Source of the DNA: Gammaproteobacteria bacterium
GTDB lineage: Bacteria; Pseudomonadota; Gammaproteobacteria; Arenicellales; UBA868
Direction: 5' to 3'
NCBI GenBank assembly: GCA_022450155.1
Contig: JAKUQR010000003.1
Location: forward strand, 171,534 to 233,921
DNA length: 62,388 bases
The translations under genes and the position numbers were made by a program. The notes beneath the pieces are model-generated. The model was given only the letters and a program-made list of their open reading frames with translations. It ran no database searches and was not told where the DNA came from. How positions within the stretch are numbered: the stretch's first letter is position 1; every line of letters starts with the position of its first letter. This document shows positions 27,359 to 38,724 of the stretch, one piece after another.

Positions 27359-28490
27359 TCCAGCGTTACTGGCTCTCGAGGACGGAACGGTCTTCGAGGG
27401 TGTTTCGATTGGGGCTGTGGGTGAGAGATCAGGAGAGGTTGTTTTCAATACCTCCATGACCGGTTATCAGGAAATTGTCTCCGACCCCTCGTATGCCCGG
27501 CAGATCGTCACGCTGACTTATCCCCAAGTCGGTAACACCGGCGTAAATCAGGAGGATTATGAATCCGACCACCCATGGCTGTCCGGGCTGGTCATCCGGT
27601 CATTGCCTCAGGTAATTAGCAACTATAGATCGGAAAGTTCGCTCTCTGAATTGCTTATAAAGCACGGCGTGATCGGTATTTGTGGCATCGATACCCGGAA
27701 ACTGACACGTTTGTTGCGCATGAAAGGCAGTCAGAATGCCTGCTTGCAGGCCGGTGAGGTCGATCAGGCGCAAGCCCTTGCCCGGGCGAGGAAATTTCCG
27801 GGCCTTAAGGGGATGGACCTTGCCCGCGAGGTCAGCACGTCTTCAGCTTATCATTGGTATCAGAGTGTCTGGCGGCCGGTTAACGACTATCGGAAACAGC
27901 CAAATAAGCGCTATCGTGTGACAGCTTATGATTTCGGGATTAAGCGCAATATTCTGCGGCTTTTAGTCGAACGCGGTTGTGAAGTGAGTGTGGTCCCGGC
28001 TGATACCTCGGCAGAAGATGTACTCCGCTCAGGGCCGGAGGGTGTGTTCCTGTCCAATGGCCCGGGGGATCCGGAACCCTGTGTCTATGCTATCGACGCT
28101 ATACGGGAGATACTGCGCTCGGGTACACCCGTGTTTGGCATCTGTCTGGGCCACCAGTTATTGGCCTTGGCGGCCGGTGCCCGCACGTTGAAGATGAAGT
28201 TTGGCCATCATGGTGCCAACCACCCAGTGATCGACCTGGACAGCCAGCGGGTCTTCATTACCAGCCAGAATCACGGTTTTGCGGTGGATCCGGACACCCT
28301 GCCTCAAACAGTCCGGGTAACTCATCGGTCACTGTTTGATCAGTCAATTCAGGGGATCGAGCTGATCGACCACAGGGCCTTCTCGTTTCAGGGGCATCCT
28401 GAAGCGAGTCCAGGACCACAGGATATCTGTGCCCTGTTTGATCGATTTGTCGACATGATGGCTTCCCAGCCGGAACTGGCCTGTGCCTAG
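27348..28490 (+). CDS. carA: carbamoyl-phosphate synthase small (glutaminase) subunit
   Basis: CarA hydrolyses glutamine and channels ammonia to CarB, making carbamoyl phosphate for arginine and pyrimidines. The 380-residue protein has the CPSase N-terminal domain ([22 protein letters not shown]) and a class I amidotransferase domain with SNGPGDP, the nucleophile in GICLGHQ and the [11 protein letters not shown] His/Glu. A consensus AGGAGG precedes the ATG. carB overlaps its last eight bases. Confidence 0.96.
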   Translation: MLTDPALLALEDGTVFEGVSIGAVGERSGEVVFNTSMTGYQEIVSDPSYARQIVTLTYPQVGNTGVNQEDYESDHPWLSGLVIRSLPQVISNYRSESSLSELLIKHGVIGICGIDTRKLTRLLRMKGSQNACLQAGEVDQAQALARARKFPGLKGMDLAREVSTSSAYHWYQSVWRPVNDYRKQPNKRYRVTAYDFGIKRNILRLLVERGCEVSVVPADTSAEDVLRSGPEGVFLSNGPGDPEPCVYAIDAIREILRSGTPVFGICLGHQLLALAAGARTLKMKFGHHGANHPVIDLDSQRVFITSQNHGFAVDPDTLPQTVRVTHRSLFDQSIQGIELIDHRAFSFQGHPEASPGPQDICALFDRFVDMMASQPELACA

Positions 28491-31400
28491 AAGGAACGAT
28501 CTGGACTCGATCCTGATTATAGGAGCGGGTCCGATTGTGATAGGCCAGGGCTGTGAGTTCGACTACTCAGGCGTCCAAGCTTGCAAGGCATTGCGGGAAG
28601 AGGGGTACCGCATTGTACTGGTCAATTCAAATCCAGCCACGATCATGACAGATCCCGAGTTTGCCGACGCGACCTATATCGAGCCGGTTCATTGGCAGTC
28701 GATCGCGGCGGTAATTGAGAAGGAGCGTCCCGATGCCCTGTTGCCGACAATGGGTGGGCAGACCGGGCTGAATTGTTCGCTTGACCTCGCTCGAGAAGGT
28801 GTCTTGGACCGGTACGGTGTCGAGATGATCGGGGCCAACCGTAAGGCAATCGACAAGGCGGAAGACCGGCAGGCTTTCCGGGATGCGATGGCAGCCATTG
28901 GCCTCGAAACTGTTCCCGGACAGCTTGCGCACTCGATGGCTGAGGCGTTATCGGCTCTAGAGCAGACTGGCTTCCCGGCAATTATCAGACCTAGCTTTAC
29001 CCTCGGTGGTAGCGGGGGCGGTATTGCGCACGATGAGGCCGAATTCCAAGCTATTTGTGAGAGAGGCCTGGATGCTTCACCCACGAATGAGCTTTTGGTC
29101 GAAAAGTCGATCGTTGGATGGAAGGAATACGAGATGGAAGTCGTTCGTGATTGTCGCGACAACTGTATCGTAGTTTGTTCGATTGAAAATATTGATGCAA
29201 TGGGTGTACATACCGGCGACTCGATCACTGTTGTCCCGGCGCAGACGCTGACTGATAAAGAATATCAACTGATGAGGAATGCCAGTATCTCGGTGTTACG
29301 CGAAATTGGTGTCGATACTGGGGGTTCGAACGTCCAGTTCGCAGTAAATCCTGAGGATGGGCGCATGGTGGTTGTGGAAATGAATCCCAGGGTTTCCAGG
29401 TCATCAGCTCTGGCTTCAAAGGCCACGGGATTTCCGATCGCTAAGATCGCGGCAAAACTCGCAGTTGGCTACACCCTGGACGAATTGGCCAATGACATTA
29501 CCGGTGGTGCGACACCGGCATCTTTTGAACCCACCATCGACTATGTCGTCACCAAGATTCCACGATTTGATTTTGAGAAGTTTCCCCAGGCTGATACTTC
29601 TCTCACTACACAGATGAAATCCGTCGGTGAGGTGATGGCCATCGGTCGGACGTTTCAGGAATCTTTTCAGAAAGCACTACGCAGCCTTGAAATCGGTCGA
29701 GCCGGGCTCGATCCCGTGGCGCCGCCCGAGTCGGGTAACAGTGCCGACACGGCACGCTTTGAACAGGCGCTCTCTGTGCCGAATTCCGATCGGATCTGGA
29801 GCATAGGTGATGCGTTCCGGTCAGGCATGACCATTGACCAGGTTTACGACCTCACTCGGATTGACCGCTGGTTTCTAGCCGAAATTAAGGACCTGATTGA
29901 AACGGAAAAACTTATCCAGTTCACACCTGTCGGGGATATTAATTCGAAACAGTTGCGGTTGTGGAAGTCCAAAGGATTTTCCGATATTCGCTTGGCTGCA
30001 TTACTGGGTATGACAGAAACCGGGATAAGGCAGATGCGTCATGATCTGAATGTGCATCCGGTCTACAAGCGGGTGGATTCGTGTGGCGGTGAGTTCGCTA
30101 CACCGACGGCTTACATGTACTCCACTTATGAGGTTGAATGTGAGGCCGAACCCATGGATACCGACAAGATCATTATCCTGGGCGGAGGACCCAATCGAAT
30201 CGGTCAGGGTATTGAGTTTGATTACTGCTGCGTCCATGCGGCAATGGCGCTTAGAGAGCGGGGTTACCAGACGATCATGGTCAACTGTAACCCGGAGACG
30301 GTATCTACTGACTACGACACATCGGATCGGCTTTATTTTGAGCCGCTTGCCCTGGAAGACGTACTGGAGATTGTACGCGTCGAAAAACCGACCGGTGTGA
30401 TCGTGCAGTATGGTGGCCAGACACCTCTCAATCTGGCGAAGGATCTGGAGGCTGCGGGTGTGCCTATCATCGGCACTTCACCTGAATCGATCCACCAGGC
30501 TGAAGACCGTGCGTACTTTCAGGCATTGTTAAACGATCTTGATCTTGCCCAGCCCCCCAATCGCACAGCTTCGGATGAAAAAACAGCGCTGGCGAAAGCA
30601 GAAGACCTCGGTTATCCGATTATTGTGCGACCCTCGTATGTTTTGGGTGGGCGGGCGATGGAAATTGTCTATAGCCGCAATGAGCTTCAACGCTACTTCA
30701 GTCATGCGATCAGGGTATCGAATGAGTCTCCTGTTCTGTTAGATCGATTCCTCAGTGATGCTATCGAGGTGGATATCGACGTTGTCTGCGATGGGAGAGA
30801 AGTCATGATTGGCGGTGTGATGGAGCATATAGAGGAGGCCGGTGTCCATTCAGGAGACTCTGCGTGTGCACTGCCGCCATTCAGTCTTTCCAGTGACACT
30901 CAGACCGAGCTTCGCAGGCAATCCCGCGAATTGGCACTGGCACTGGGGGTTGTGGGCTTGATGAATGTCCAGTTTGCAGTGAAAAATGGTGATATTTATG
31001 TTCTGGAGGTTAATCCTCGAGCGTCACGTACGGTACCTTTTGTGTCCAAGGCGACATCCAGACCATTGGCCAAGATAGCGGCTCGGTGCATGGTCGGCGA
31101 GTCGCTTGCCCAGCAGGGCGTAGTGTCTACAGTCACGCCACCGTACTTTTCACTCAAGGAAGCGGTGTTTCCATTCGTCAAGTTTCCGGGGGTAGATCCT
31201 CTGCTGGGTCCGGAAATGAAAAGCACTGGGGAGGTGATGGGTGTCGGCGCAACCTTGGGCGAAGCTTTTGATAAAGCGCAACGGGCAGCTGGTATGTTTA
31301 TTCCGGCAACGGGCACTGTGTTAATCAGTGTAAAAACTACTGATCAGCCGGCTGTGGTGGATGTTGCCCGGTATCTGTCTATCAACGGGTTCAGACTGAT

Positions 31401-31731
31401 GGCGACAGAAGGGACGGCGGAAACCTTGGAGGCTGCAGGTATACCGTCCAGCATGATCAGGAAGGTGAGCGAAGCCCACCCCAATGTTGCAGACAGTATT
31501 CGAGACGATGAATTTGATTTAATCATCAACACCACAGCCAGTCGACACAGTCGCCGGGATTCCCAGACTATTCGCCGGCTTGCGCTGATATACAAGGTCC
31601 CCTATTACACGACGTTGGCCTCGGCTCGCGCGGCATGCGAAGCCCACAGGAGCAGTAGTCAAATGTTGGTAAACAGGCTACAGTCTCTTCACGAGGCATG
31701 TGTATATGACACGGGTACTTTTAACGACTGA
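28483..31731 (+). CDS. carB: carbamoyl-phosphate synthase large subunit
   Basis: CarB uses two ATP to make carbamoyl phosphate from bicarbonate and ammonia. The 1082-residue protein shows the two homologous ATP-grasp halves: [17 protein letters not shown] near residue 14 and [20 protein letters not shown] near residue 567. Each half has the [15 protein letters not shown] / [15 protein letters not shown] segment. A C-terminal MGS-like allosteric domain follows. The start is a GTG overlapping the carA stop, implying translational coupling. Length is normal (E. coli 1073). Confidence 0.96.
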   Translation: MPRRNDLDSILIIGAGPIVIGQGCEFDYSGVQACKALREEGYRIVLVNSNPATIMTDPEFADATYIEPVHWQSIAAVIEKERPDALLPTMGGQTGLNCSLDLAREGVLDRYGVEMIGANRKAIDKAEDRQAFRDAMAAIGLETVPGQLAHSMAEALSALEQTGFPAIIRPSFTLGGSGGGIAHDEAEFQAICERGLDASPTNELLVEKSIVGWKEYEMEVVRDCRDNCIVVCSIENIDAMGVHTGDSITVVPAQTLTDKEYQLMRNASISVLREIGVDTGGSNVQFAVNPEDGRMVVVEMNPRVSRSSALASKATGFPIAKIAAKLAVGYTLDELANDITGGATPASFEPTIDYVVTKIPRFDFEKFPQADTSLTTQMKSVGEVMAIGRTFQESFQKALRSLEIGRAGLDPVAPPESGNSADTARFEQALSVPNSDRIWSIGDAFRSGMTIDQVYDLTRIDRWFLAEIKDLIETEKLIQFTPVGDINSKQLRLWKSKGFSDIRLAALLGMTETGIRQMRHDLNVHPVYKRVDSCGGEFATPTAYMYSTYEVECEAEPMDTDKIIILGGGPNRIGQGIEFDYCCVHAAMALRERGYQTIMVNCNPETVSTDYDTSDRLYFEPLALEDVLEIVRVEKPTGVIVQYGGQTPLNLAKDLEAAGVPIIGTSPESIHQAEDRAYFQALLNDLDLAQPPNRTASDEKTALAKAEDLGYPIIVRPSYVLGGRAMEIVYSRNELQRYFSHAIRVSNESPVLLDRFLSDAIEVDIDVVCDGREVMIGGVMEHIEEAGVHSGDSACALPPFSLSSDTQTELRRQSRELALALGVVGLMNVQFAVKNGDIYVLEVNPRASRTVPFVSKATSRPLAKIAARCMVGESLAQQGVVSTVTPPYFSLKEAVFPFVKFPGVDPLLGPEMKSTGEVMGVGATLGEAFDKAQRAAGMFIPATGTVLISVKTTDQPAVVDVARYLSINGFRLMATEGTAETLEAAGIPSSMIRKVSEAHPNVADSIRDDEFDLIINTTASRHSRRDSQTIRRLALIYKVPYYTTLASARAACEAHRSSSQMLVNRLQSLHEACVYDTGTFND

Positions 31732-32209
31732 CGGCGAGATACGACTGCAGAAGGAATTGCAGCAGCTCAAGCGCGTAGATCGTCCCAATATTATCTCGGC
31801 CATTGCCGAGGCCCGCGCCCATGGTGATTTATCGGAGAATGCCGAGTACCATGCGGCGAAGGAGCAACAAGGGTTTATCGAAGGCAGGATTACAGAACTC
31901 GAGTCTAAACTTGCCAGTGCTGAGGTGGTTGATCCCACCAAACTGAATTTTCAGGGAAAGGTTGTGTTCGGGACATTGGTGGATTTGTGGGAAGAAGCCG
32001 GGGACCGGGAGGTAACCTACCAAATTGTGGGTGAGTTGGAGGCTGATATTGATCAGGGACTGATTTCTCACAATTCGCCCATTGCAAAGGCCATCATCGG
32101 TAAATCTGCCGGCGATGAAATCGAATTCACGGCACCTGGTGGTGCCCGCCGGTACGAGATTCTTGCCGTTCGTACCACACCGGCTGACGCAGGCGGCTCA
32201 GATCACTAA
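31706..32209 (+). CDS. greA: transcript cleavage factor GreA
   Basis: GreA rescues backtracked RNA polymerase by stimulating transcript cleavage. The 167-residue protein has the N-terminal coiled coil with the acidic tip [17 protein letters not shown] and the C-terminal FKBP-like domain ([20 protein letters not shown]). The ATG at 31706, nine bases after GAGG, is preferred over a GTG six bases earlier; both overlap the end of carB. The carA-carB-greA order is known from pseudomonads and other gammaproteobacteria. Confidence 0.95.
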   Translation: MTRVLLTTDGEIRLQKELQQLKRVDRPNIISAIAEARAHGDLSENAEYHAAKEQQGFIEGRITELESKLASAEVVDPTKLNFQGKVVFGTLVDLWEEAGDREVTYQIVGELEADIDQGLISHNSPIAKAIIGKSAGDEIEFTAPGGARRYEILAVRTTPADAGGSDH

Positions 32210-32230
32210 ATTCTGTCGATCAAAAAGTGC

Positions 32231-33703
32231 TCAACTGTCTTGAGGTTTCTCACGCGCATCATCTCCGGATATCACTGTCTGATCAGTCTGTGACAGCAGA
32301 CCAGGTGTCTTAATGGTGATCTCCTGTTGCCCGTCCTCCGCGTGATCGGTTGGTTTGGTGGCTTCAGCGGAATCCGAAAAAGGGACTGTGTCCGGCCCTT
32401 CATCATAGTAGTCGCCCACCTCTGCCCGTGGGTCGAGTTCGCTAACAACACCTGGGGCCTGCCCCTCTGGCTGTGGAACGTAGGGTTCTTTCCCGGCTAT
32501 GGGTACCCACGGACGGATGCGAATACGCCAGATGATGAACAGTCCGAATGCGAGGCCCGCTGTAATAATGAATACAAACAAACCTCGAGCACCAGTGACT
32601 CTCATGGCTAATGAACTGATCAGTGGTCCGCTGACCGCGCCGATGGCATAGAAAAGTACAAACCCCCCGCTTGCTGAAACAACATCGGTGGAGTCAAGAT
32701 AGTCGTTTGCATAAGCCACGCAGAGTGGATACATGGTTGACGACAGGCCAAAGAAGATGCTAACAGCAATCATAATCAGCCAGAAATTCAAAACTGGACC
32801 CAGCAGCAGCACCGTCGCTGGAATGAGAAGTAACAGCGTAATGCAGAAAAGAACCGTACGTCGGTCGAACCGGTCTGACAGTCGACCCACGGGTAGCTGC
32901 AGCAGTAATCCACCCACCAGTGCCGCAGTCATCACGCTGGCGATATGGTTGACGCTCAATCCGATTTCGTGGGCATAGACCGGGCCTAGTCCCCACCAGG
33001 AACTGCCGATCATCCCCGCGACAAGGCAGCCAATGACAGCGGTTGGAGACACGTCAAACAGTTTACGGAGATCGACATTAGGCTTCTCGACCGGGTCAGG
33101 ATGCGTGGCACGGGTCAGAGCAACAGGAACCAGTGCTAGGGCCAGCATTATGCCGACCAGCAGAAAAAGTTCCGACCCGCTGGGATCACCCAGCTGAAGC
33201 GTTTGTTGCCCCAATGCTGAGGCTGCATAACCGATCGTGATGTAGACCGCCATGACGGCACCGCGGCCCTGGTTTGTTGAGCGGTTATTGAGCCAGCTTT
33301 CGACCACAACGAAGAGCCCCGCGATGGCTATACCCATGGCAACCCGCAAGACTACCCAGACCCACGGGATTGGAATGAGTAACACCAGCAGTGTGCAGAT
33401 CGAGGCGATAGCAGCCAGGGCGGAAAAGGCCCGGATGTGGCCGACCCGGTTGATCAGCGAACCCGAACGGAAAGTACCGATTGCAAATCCAAGGAAGTAG
33501 GCGGACATCATCAGGCCAACCAGTTCGTTTGGGTAACCTTCTATTTTTGCTCGCAACGCCAGCAGCGTCGTAAAGATGCTGTTACCGAACATCAGGAAGG
33601 CAACGGACAGCATCAGCGAAGACAGGCTTCGCAATAAAGTGAGGGCGTAGCGCACGGGTGCCGTTCCGTAGGGGTCGGTGAGGTCGCGAAGTGTACGCTT
33701 CAC
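32231..33703 (-). CDS. MFS transporter (YcaD-like)
   Basis: The 490-residue protein has twelve predicted membrane spans in two halves and the MFS loop SLINRVGHIRAFS / GRLSDRFDRRTV between helices 2-3 and 8-9. The group resembles YcaD/UMF-like carriers. A long hydrophilic acidic C-terminal tail (about residues 405-490) is unusual and probably cytosolic. Substrate is unknown. It is convergent with greA, 21 bases away. Confidence 0.85.
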   Translation of the reverse strand: MKRTLRDLTDPYGTAPVRYALTLLRSLSSLMLSVAFLMFGNSIFTTLLALRAKIEGYPNELVGLMMSAYFLGFAIGTFRSGSLINRVGHIRAFSALAAIASICTLLVLLIPIPWVWVVLRVAMGIAIAGLFVVVESWLNNRSTNQGRGAVMAVYITIGYAASALGQQTLQLGDPSGSELFLLVGIMLALALVPVALTRATHPDPVEKPNVDLRKLFDVSPTAVIGCLVAGMIGSSWWGLGPVYAHEIGLSVNHIASVMTAALVGGLLLQLPVGRLSDRFDRRTVLFCITLLLLIPATVLLLGPVLNFWLIMIAVSIFFGLSSTMYPLCVAYANDYLDSTDVVSASGGFVLFYAIGAVSGPLISSLAMRVTGARGLFVFIITAGLAFGLFIIWRIRIRPWVPIAGKEPYVPQPEGQAPGVVSELDPRAEVGDYYDEGPDTVPFSDSAEATKPTDHAEDGQQEITIKTPGLLSQTDQTVISGDDAREKPQDS

Positions 33704-34162
33704 GTATCTGGACTGGAAGTGGTTTTACTGAAAAATTTGTTGCTGTAGCTAGTTTAGGAACTGGTCACGATACAGCCGGTTCCTGGTTGTGTTGTTTGGA
33801 CGGGTGCCTGTGCGGGTCAGCCAGACGAATCGCAGGCAGACTTAGGTGTACCTTACCGGTCGAAACCCAGTCGAGGAGTTAAAGAGATGGGTGGGGATTG
33901 GAAGTAAAACACTTTGTGTTAGGACCGGACGCCCGCGGTGACGAGCCTGGCTGCCGGGCCGGTTCAAGGCAACCGAGGCTATGGGGTCGGAACAGGTGGT
34001 GGGTGAGTCGGTCTGAAGGCTCCCACAGCGGTTGGGACAAAACCCAATTGCATCTCTTGGTTCTCGAAAATCAGGGTGTGAGTCGTTGCTTTCTAGGATT
34101 AAAATTCTATTTATTTTGCTATATACGGCACACTCCATTGGGAAACTACCCAAAATAGGGCC
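33704..34162. other. 459-base intergenic region
   Basis: No gene or repeat is recognised here. Open frames on both strands are short and have no ribosome-binding site or family pattern. The last 80 bases are AT-rich (CTATTTATTTTGCTATATA) and probably hold the promoter of the methyltransferase gene at 34163. Confidence 0.5.
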
Positions 34163-35665
34163 ATGGAAACAATCTGGGCAAAATCAGTGACAGATTTGCC
34201 CAAAAATCAATTATCCTCACAGGTGCTGCTGAATAAACGGAAGCTGAACAAACCGATGGTATCCGAGAAAAGTGCTTTACTTGAGCAGATTGAGCATTAT
34301 TGCCAGACCGCTAGTATTGCGGAATCGACCTTCGGCTTTTTGGTGGTGAACGACGGTAAGCTCTGCAGTCGCTTGCGCGGTGGCAAGGATGTCACCCTGG
34401 CCACGGCCCAGAAAATCCAGTCCTACATCAGCCAGAAAATGCCGGACGACGTGGCTTCTGTCCGCGGCAAATCTATCAATCGGCAAGATGTACCTACTGT
34501 TACCCGACCCACAGTCCAATCAGAGTCCCGCGTGTCGTCAAGGAAACACCGACCTTTTCGTTTTTACGATAACCGACAGAAATACCTCGCTTTTATCAAT
34601 ACCTGTAATGAGAAATGGAAAATCGCTGAGCGTGCTGCCGCGGAACTGGCACACGTTCAACCCACACCACCTGCTTTTCGACTTTTTGATGCCGGTTCGG
34701 GTGATGGCACCCTAATGAGTCATTTGATGCGTGCAATGCATCGCCGGTTCCCGACCATGCCGTTCTTTGTGGTGGGTAAGGAAATCAGCCTGGAGGATGT
34801 TCGGCTGTGCCTTGAAAAACTTCCTGACAGATTTGTAGAACATCCTGCCAGCGTCGTGATTCTGACTAATCTGTACTACTCCGAAGCACCGTGGCTGATG
34901 CCAAGAGATGTGGCTAAGGCCGCGGCTTTGAATTGGCAGGAGATAGAACTGGAGGGCAGTTCGTCTTACGAATATGGCGAGCAACTGAGAGCGCTCGACA
35001 GTCTTCTAGTGGACGGCTGGCAAACAAAAGCCAGTGAAAAAACGGGAAACCCGACTTACGTGCGACCGTCCGTTCTCGTGCTCTACCGGGCCGATAACCG
35101 GTTTCTACTAGACAGTGTCATTCCGCAGCGGGGTCAGGTGCGGGGAGATTACGATCTGTTGTTGGCCTCACAGCCCTGGCGAAACCGAATGAGCCTTGAT
35201 TTTAAGGTCGGCAAAATACTCGCACCATTGGTCCGTAGCCTGGGCCCCGGTGGACGTCTGCTGGCGGTTCAGTCTTATGGTCATGATCCGAGTTCGGAAT
35301 TGATTAACCAGATCTGGCCCGAAGAACAGATAACCGGCCAGAATCGACATGAACTCATTGCGGCCTTGAAAGAAGAATTGGCGCGGGATGCCCGTTTGTT
35401 CAATTTCAATGCGGGTTCCGATGCACGATCGGTATTCAGTTACCGGATGCATACTCTGCCGGATGAGATATCAAGCAGTATTGGCACTTCGACCCTGTTT
35501 GCGGCCTGGAACGCAGCAATTTATGTGGCGCAGATAGAAGATGAGCGTCTGGAGTCCGTGGTTTCAACCGGCAAATATTTGGAGATAACGGCCAAAGCAC
35601 TCCAGGAGCACAACGGCCTTTGGTTTAATGATGAGTCCTTTGTTGTATCACGCCGACGAAAGTAA
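34163..35665 (+). CDS. SAM-dependent methyltransferase-like protein with N-terminal helical domain
   Basis: The 500-residue protein has a Rossmann SAM-binding motif FRLFDAGSGDGTL near residue 172. Before it (about residues 35-95) is a helical segment (SIAESTFGFLVVNDGKLCSR) that looks like a helix-turn-helix DNA-binding region. This combination is uncommon and I do not recognise a named family. The C-terminal half is acidic and soluble. An internal ATG at 34256 could be the true start; neither start has a convincing ribosome-binding site. It lies upstream of uup, 146 bases away. Confidence 0.65.
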   Translation: METIWAKSVTDLPKNQLSSQVLLNKRKLNKPMVSEKSALLEQIEHYCQTASIAESTFGFLVVNDGKLCSRLRGGKDVTLATAQKIQSYISQKMPDDVASVRGKSINRQDVPTVTRPTVQSESRVSSRKHRPFRFYDNRQKYLAFINTCNEKWKIAERAAAELAHVQPTPPAFRLFDAGSGDGTLMSHLMRAMHRRFPTMPFFVVGKEISLEDVRLCLEKLPDRFVEHPASVVILTNLYYSEAPWLMPRDVAKAAALNWQEIELEGSSSYEYGEQLRALDSLLVDGWQTKASEKTGNPTYVRPSVLVLYRADNRFLLDSVIPQRGQVRGDYDLLLASQPWRNRMSLDFKVGKILAPLVRSLGPGGRLLAVQSYGHDPSSELINQIWPEEQITGQNRHELIAALKEELARDARLFNFNAGSDARSVFSYRMHTLPDEISSSIGTSTLFAAWNAAIYVAQIEDERLESVVSTGKYLEITAKALQEHNGLWFNDESFVVSRRRK

Positions 35666-35811
35666 GACTTAAAATCAGTCCGGGGTGTCCTGACAATCCG
35701 CAGTGGTATTTCCCTCCCCGACGGGTACTGGGTCGGTTAAGATCGCCAATCCACAGCCGCCCATAAAATGGGTGTTTGTTCTTCGCAGGTTCACCGGGTC
35801 GGATACCAGTT

Positions 35812-37722
35812 ATGTCTCTCGTACGAATGGATGCGGTCAGTCTTGATTTTGGCGCTCATAAGTTGTTCCGTGAGACGGACTTCTCCATTGATGCGGGGGA
35901 GCGCGTATGTCTAGTCGGACGCAACGGCGCAGGTAAAACATCCATGCTGAAACTCGTGACGGGTGAGCTCGAACCCGATCGCGGTGAAGTGATACGGCAG
36001 GGTGAACTGTGTATCAGTCAGCTGGAACAGGATTTAACCATCGACATGACCGCCACCGTATCTGAGTTTGTTGCTCAGGGCTTGTCAGAGATCGAGCAGC
36101 TGTGCCGCGAATACCGCCAACAATCTCAAATGTCGCTGGATACCCAGGGGCTTAGACAACTCGAAGCACTGCATGACCACATAGAAACACATGGTGGATG
36201 GAGCTCGGGTCAGCGGGTCGCAGCAGTGTGCTCGGAAATGAATTTGCCGGTCGACAAGCCAATGCGGGAGCTTTCGGGTGGCTGGAGCCGACGTGTCGAA
36301 CTGGCGCGTGCACTGGTGAGCAGTCCTGACCTCCTGCTTCTGGATGAACCAACAAACCATCTCGATTTTGCGACCATAGACTGGTTGGAACGGCGTGTGT
36401 TGTCATTTCCCGGGGCGGTACTGTTTATTACACACGACAGAGCGTTGCTTCAGAAAGTCGCCAGCCGAATTATCGAAATAGACCGGGGAAAATTGGTCAG
36501 TTACCCCGGTGACTACCGGCGGTTTCTACAGGCTAAACAACAGGCCATAGCAACTGAGGACCGTACGAACCACGAATTTGACCGAAAACTCGCACAGGAG
36601 GAAGCCTGGATTCGGGAAGGGATCAAGGCCCGGCGGACTCGTAATGAAGGCCGTGTCAGATCGCTGTATGCCATGCGCGAACAACATGCGCAGCGTGTCA
36701 GACGTGAGCATGACCCGCGAATCCATATCGAGGAGGCGGAACTCTCAGGTCGCAAAGTCCTGGAGGCATACAAGATTTCATTCCGCCACGACGATCGACC
36801 TCTGATCGAAGATTTTACATTCAGGTTGATGCGTGGTGATCGGATCGGTCTAATCGGCAACAACGGTGTAGGCAAGAGCACGCTGTTGAATCTGTTTATG
36901 GGCCAACTGTCATCAGACAGCGGCACCATCAAGTGGGGCGCAAATCTTGAGATTGGATATTTTAGTCAGCACCGGCGGGAGGTTGGGCTCGATCTGGACA
37001 AAACTGTGGCACAGGTTGTCGGCGATGGGCAGGATTATGTACTGATAAATGGTCGAGCCCGCCATGTCGTCGGGTACCTGCGGGGTTTTTTGTTTACCGC
37101 GAAAAGAGCGCTTACACCGGTTCGGGCATTGTCAGGTGGCGAGCGTAACCGTGTACTGCTGGCTCGATTATTTACCAGACCCTCTAATCTTCTGGTGCTT
37201 GATGAACCCACAAACGACCTCGATGTAGAGACCCTGGAGGTGCTTGAAACGAAGCTGACTGAATTCAGCGGCACGTTGATCGCCGTCAGTCATGACCGCG
37301 ATTTTTTGGACAATGTGGTGGACAGCGTACTGGTGTTCGAAAAGGACGGGCAGATCAGAAAATATGCCGGTGGTTACAGTGATTGGGTCCGCCGGAATCG
37401 GGAACTGGCCTCCACGGACGACCCGAAGGGGGAGTCCCGGCTCGCAGCGGCGGAGTCTGCCAGAAAGCGGCCCACGGCGCGCAAGTTGACCTACAAATTG
37501 CAACTCGAACTCGATGAACTGCCCGGACGGATTGAGTACCTGGAGCAGCAGGTAGAGGAACTTCAGAACCAAACGAATGACAACGGCTTTTATTTACAGC
37601 CTTATGCGCAGACACAACCCGTCCTCGATGCACTGCAGGCGCTGGAGGTCGAGATAGAAGAAGCGATCATGAGATGGTCTGAGCTTGAAGACATGCGGGA
37701 CACCCTGGAACATCAATCTTGA
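35812..37722 (+). CDS. uup: ABC-F ATPase Uup
   Basis: Uup is a soluble twin-ATPase of the ABC-F group that acts on ribosomes or affects DNA transposon excision; it has no membrane domain. The 636-residue protein has Walker A GRNGAGKTS (near 37) and GNNGVGKST (near 353). The signatures are LSGGWSRRVELARAL and LSGGERNRVLLARL, with Walker B LLLDEPTNHLDF and LVLDEPTNDLDV. The C-terminal coiled coil (ELPGRIEYLEQQVEEL) is typical of Uup. Length equals E. coli Uup (635). Confidence 0.93.
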   Translation: MSLVRMDAVSLDFGAHKLFRETDFSIDAGERVCLVGRNGAGKTSMLKLVTGELEPDRGEVIRQGELCISQLEQDLTIDMTATVSEFVAQGLSEIEQLCREYRQQSQMSLDTQGLRQLEALHDHIETHGGWSSGQRVAAVCSEMNLPVDKPMRELSGGWSRRVELARALVSSPDLLLLDEPTNHLDFATIDWLERRVLSFPGAVLFITHDRALLQKVASRIIEIDRGKLVSYPGDYRRFLQAKQQAIATEDRTNHEFDRKLAQEEAWIREGIKARRTRNEGRVRSLYAMREQHAQRVRREHDPRIHIEEAELSGRKVLEAYKISFRHDDRPLIEDFTFRLMRGDRIGLIGNNGVGKSTLLNLFMGQLSSDSGTIKWGANLEIGYFSQHRREVGLDLDKTVAQVVGDGQDYVLINGRARHVVGYLRGFLFTAKRALTPVRALSGGERNRVLLARLFTRPSNLLVLDEPTNDLDVETLEVLETKLTEFSGTLIAVSHDRDFLDNVVDSVLVFEKDGQIRKYAGGYSDWVRRNRELASTDDPKGESRLAAAESARKRPTARKLTYKLQLELDELPGRIEYLEQQVEELQNQTNDNGFYLQPYAQTQPVLDALQALEVEIEEAIMRWSELEDMRDTLEHQS

Positions 37723-37774
37723 GATTTCGTGTTCTCAGTGTTGTCAGCTGGTCCAACGCGTCTTGAGCAAGATC

Positions 37775-38695
37775 ATGAATCTGCTGCAAAAATTTTGGGA
37801 TCGGCATGTCGTGCTGTTAATGCTGACAGCTTTGTTCTGGGCGGGGAATGCGGTTGCCGGACGTATTGCAATCGATGATGTGTCACCTTTTTTGCTGAGT
37901 TTCCTGCGCTGGTTCATTTTGTTGATTTTTTTGTGGACACTCTACTGGAAGGACATAAAGGCAGCCTGGCCGCAGCTGCGAGATCGTTGGCTCTACCTCA
38001 CTTTGATGGGCGGGGTCGGACTCGCCGGCTTTAACCTGGTTTTCTACAAAGCAGCGCATTACACGACGGCCGTAAATATTGGCATTCTGCAGGGATCGAT
38101 CCCACTGATTGTGCTGTTGGCTGCATACTTGATTTACCACAGCCGTATTACCATCGTGCAACTCGTTGGGGTGTTGGTGGGCCTGGCCGGTGTGATCATG
38201 GTGGCTATAGGCGGTGTACCCGGTACGGTAAAGGATATTCTGTTCAATAGAGGGGATCTTATGATGGCCGCAGCGTGTGTACTGTATGCTGGTTATACTG
38301 TTGGTCTTAAGAGTCGACCAGCGGTTACCGGGCTGGTGGTATTTTCCGTTCTGTGCCTGCCGGCTGCTCTTTTTTCATTGCCTTTCGCGATATTCGAGAT
38401 CTTATCGGCACAGGTATTAATGCCGACCGCGACGGGGTGGTATGTGATCGCTTACGTAGTGTTTCTCCCGTCATTTCTTGCGCAGCTGTTTTACCTGCGC
38501 AGTGTTGATCTCGTGGGTCCGGGCAGGACTGGAATGTTCGTGAACCTGACACCGGTATTCGCGGCATGCCTGGCTGTGTTGTTGCTGAATGAATCATTTC
38601 AGCTCTATCATGGTGCCGCCTTGTTACTGGTTCTCGGAGGCTTATGGCTGTCAAAGGAGCGCGCAAGTCGTAAGGTGGAATCGACTGCGAACTAG
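37775..38695 (+). CDS. EamA/DMT-family transporter
   Basis: The 306-residue protein has ten hydrophobic spans in two EamA repeats (ALFWAGNAVAGRIAI and AAACVLYAGYTVGLKS). I start at ATG 37775 (MNLLQKFWDRHVV) since the longer frame overlaps the uup C-terminus. It is followed after 29 bases by another EamA gene. The two may be exporters with separate substrates; sequence identity between them is low. Confidence 0.85.
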   Translation: MNLLQKFWDRHVVLLMLTALFWAGNAVAGRIAIDDVSPFLLSFLRWFILLIFLWTLYWKDIKAAWPQLRDRWLYLTLMGGVGLAGFNLVFYKAAHYTTAVNIGILQGSIPLIVLLAAYLIYHSRITIVQLVGVLVGLAGVIMVAIGGVPGTVKDILFNRGDLMMAAACVLYAGYTVGLKSRPAVTGLVVFSVLCLPAALFSLPFAIFEILSAQVLMPTATGWYVIAYVVFLPSFLAQLFYLRSVDLVGPGRTGMFVNLTPVFAACLAVLLLNESFQLYHGAALLLVLGGLWLSKERASRKVESTAN

Positions 38696-38724
38696 AGAAC
38701 GACAATACGGCCTGGATTGACCTT

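Noticed and set aside
33842-34153. 103-codon minus-strand frame between the MFS and methyltransferase genes
   Set aside because: No ribosome-binding site, no recognisable motif, and it overlaps the probable promoter of the methyltransferase gene.
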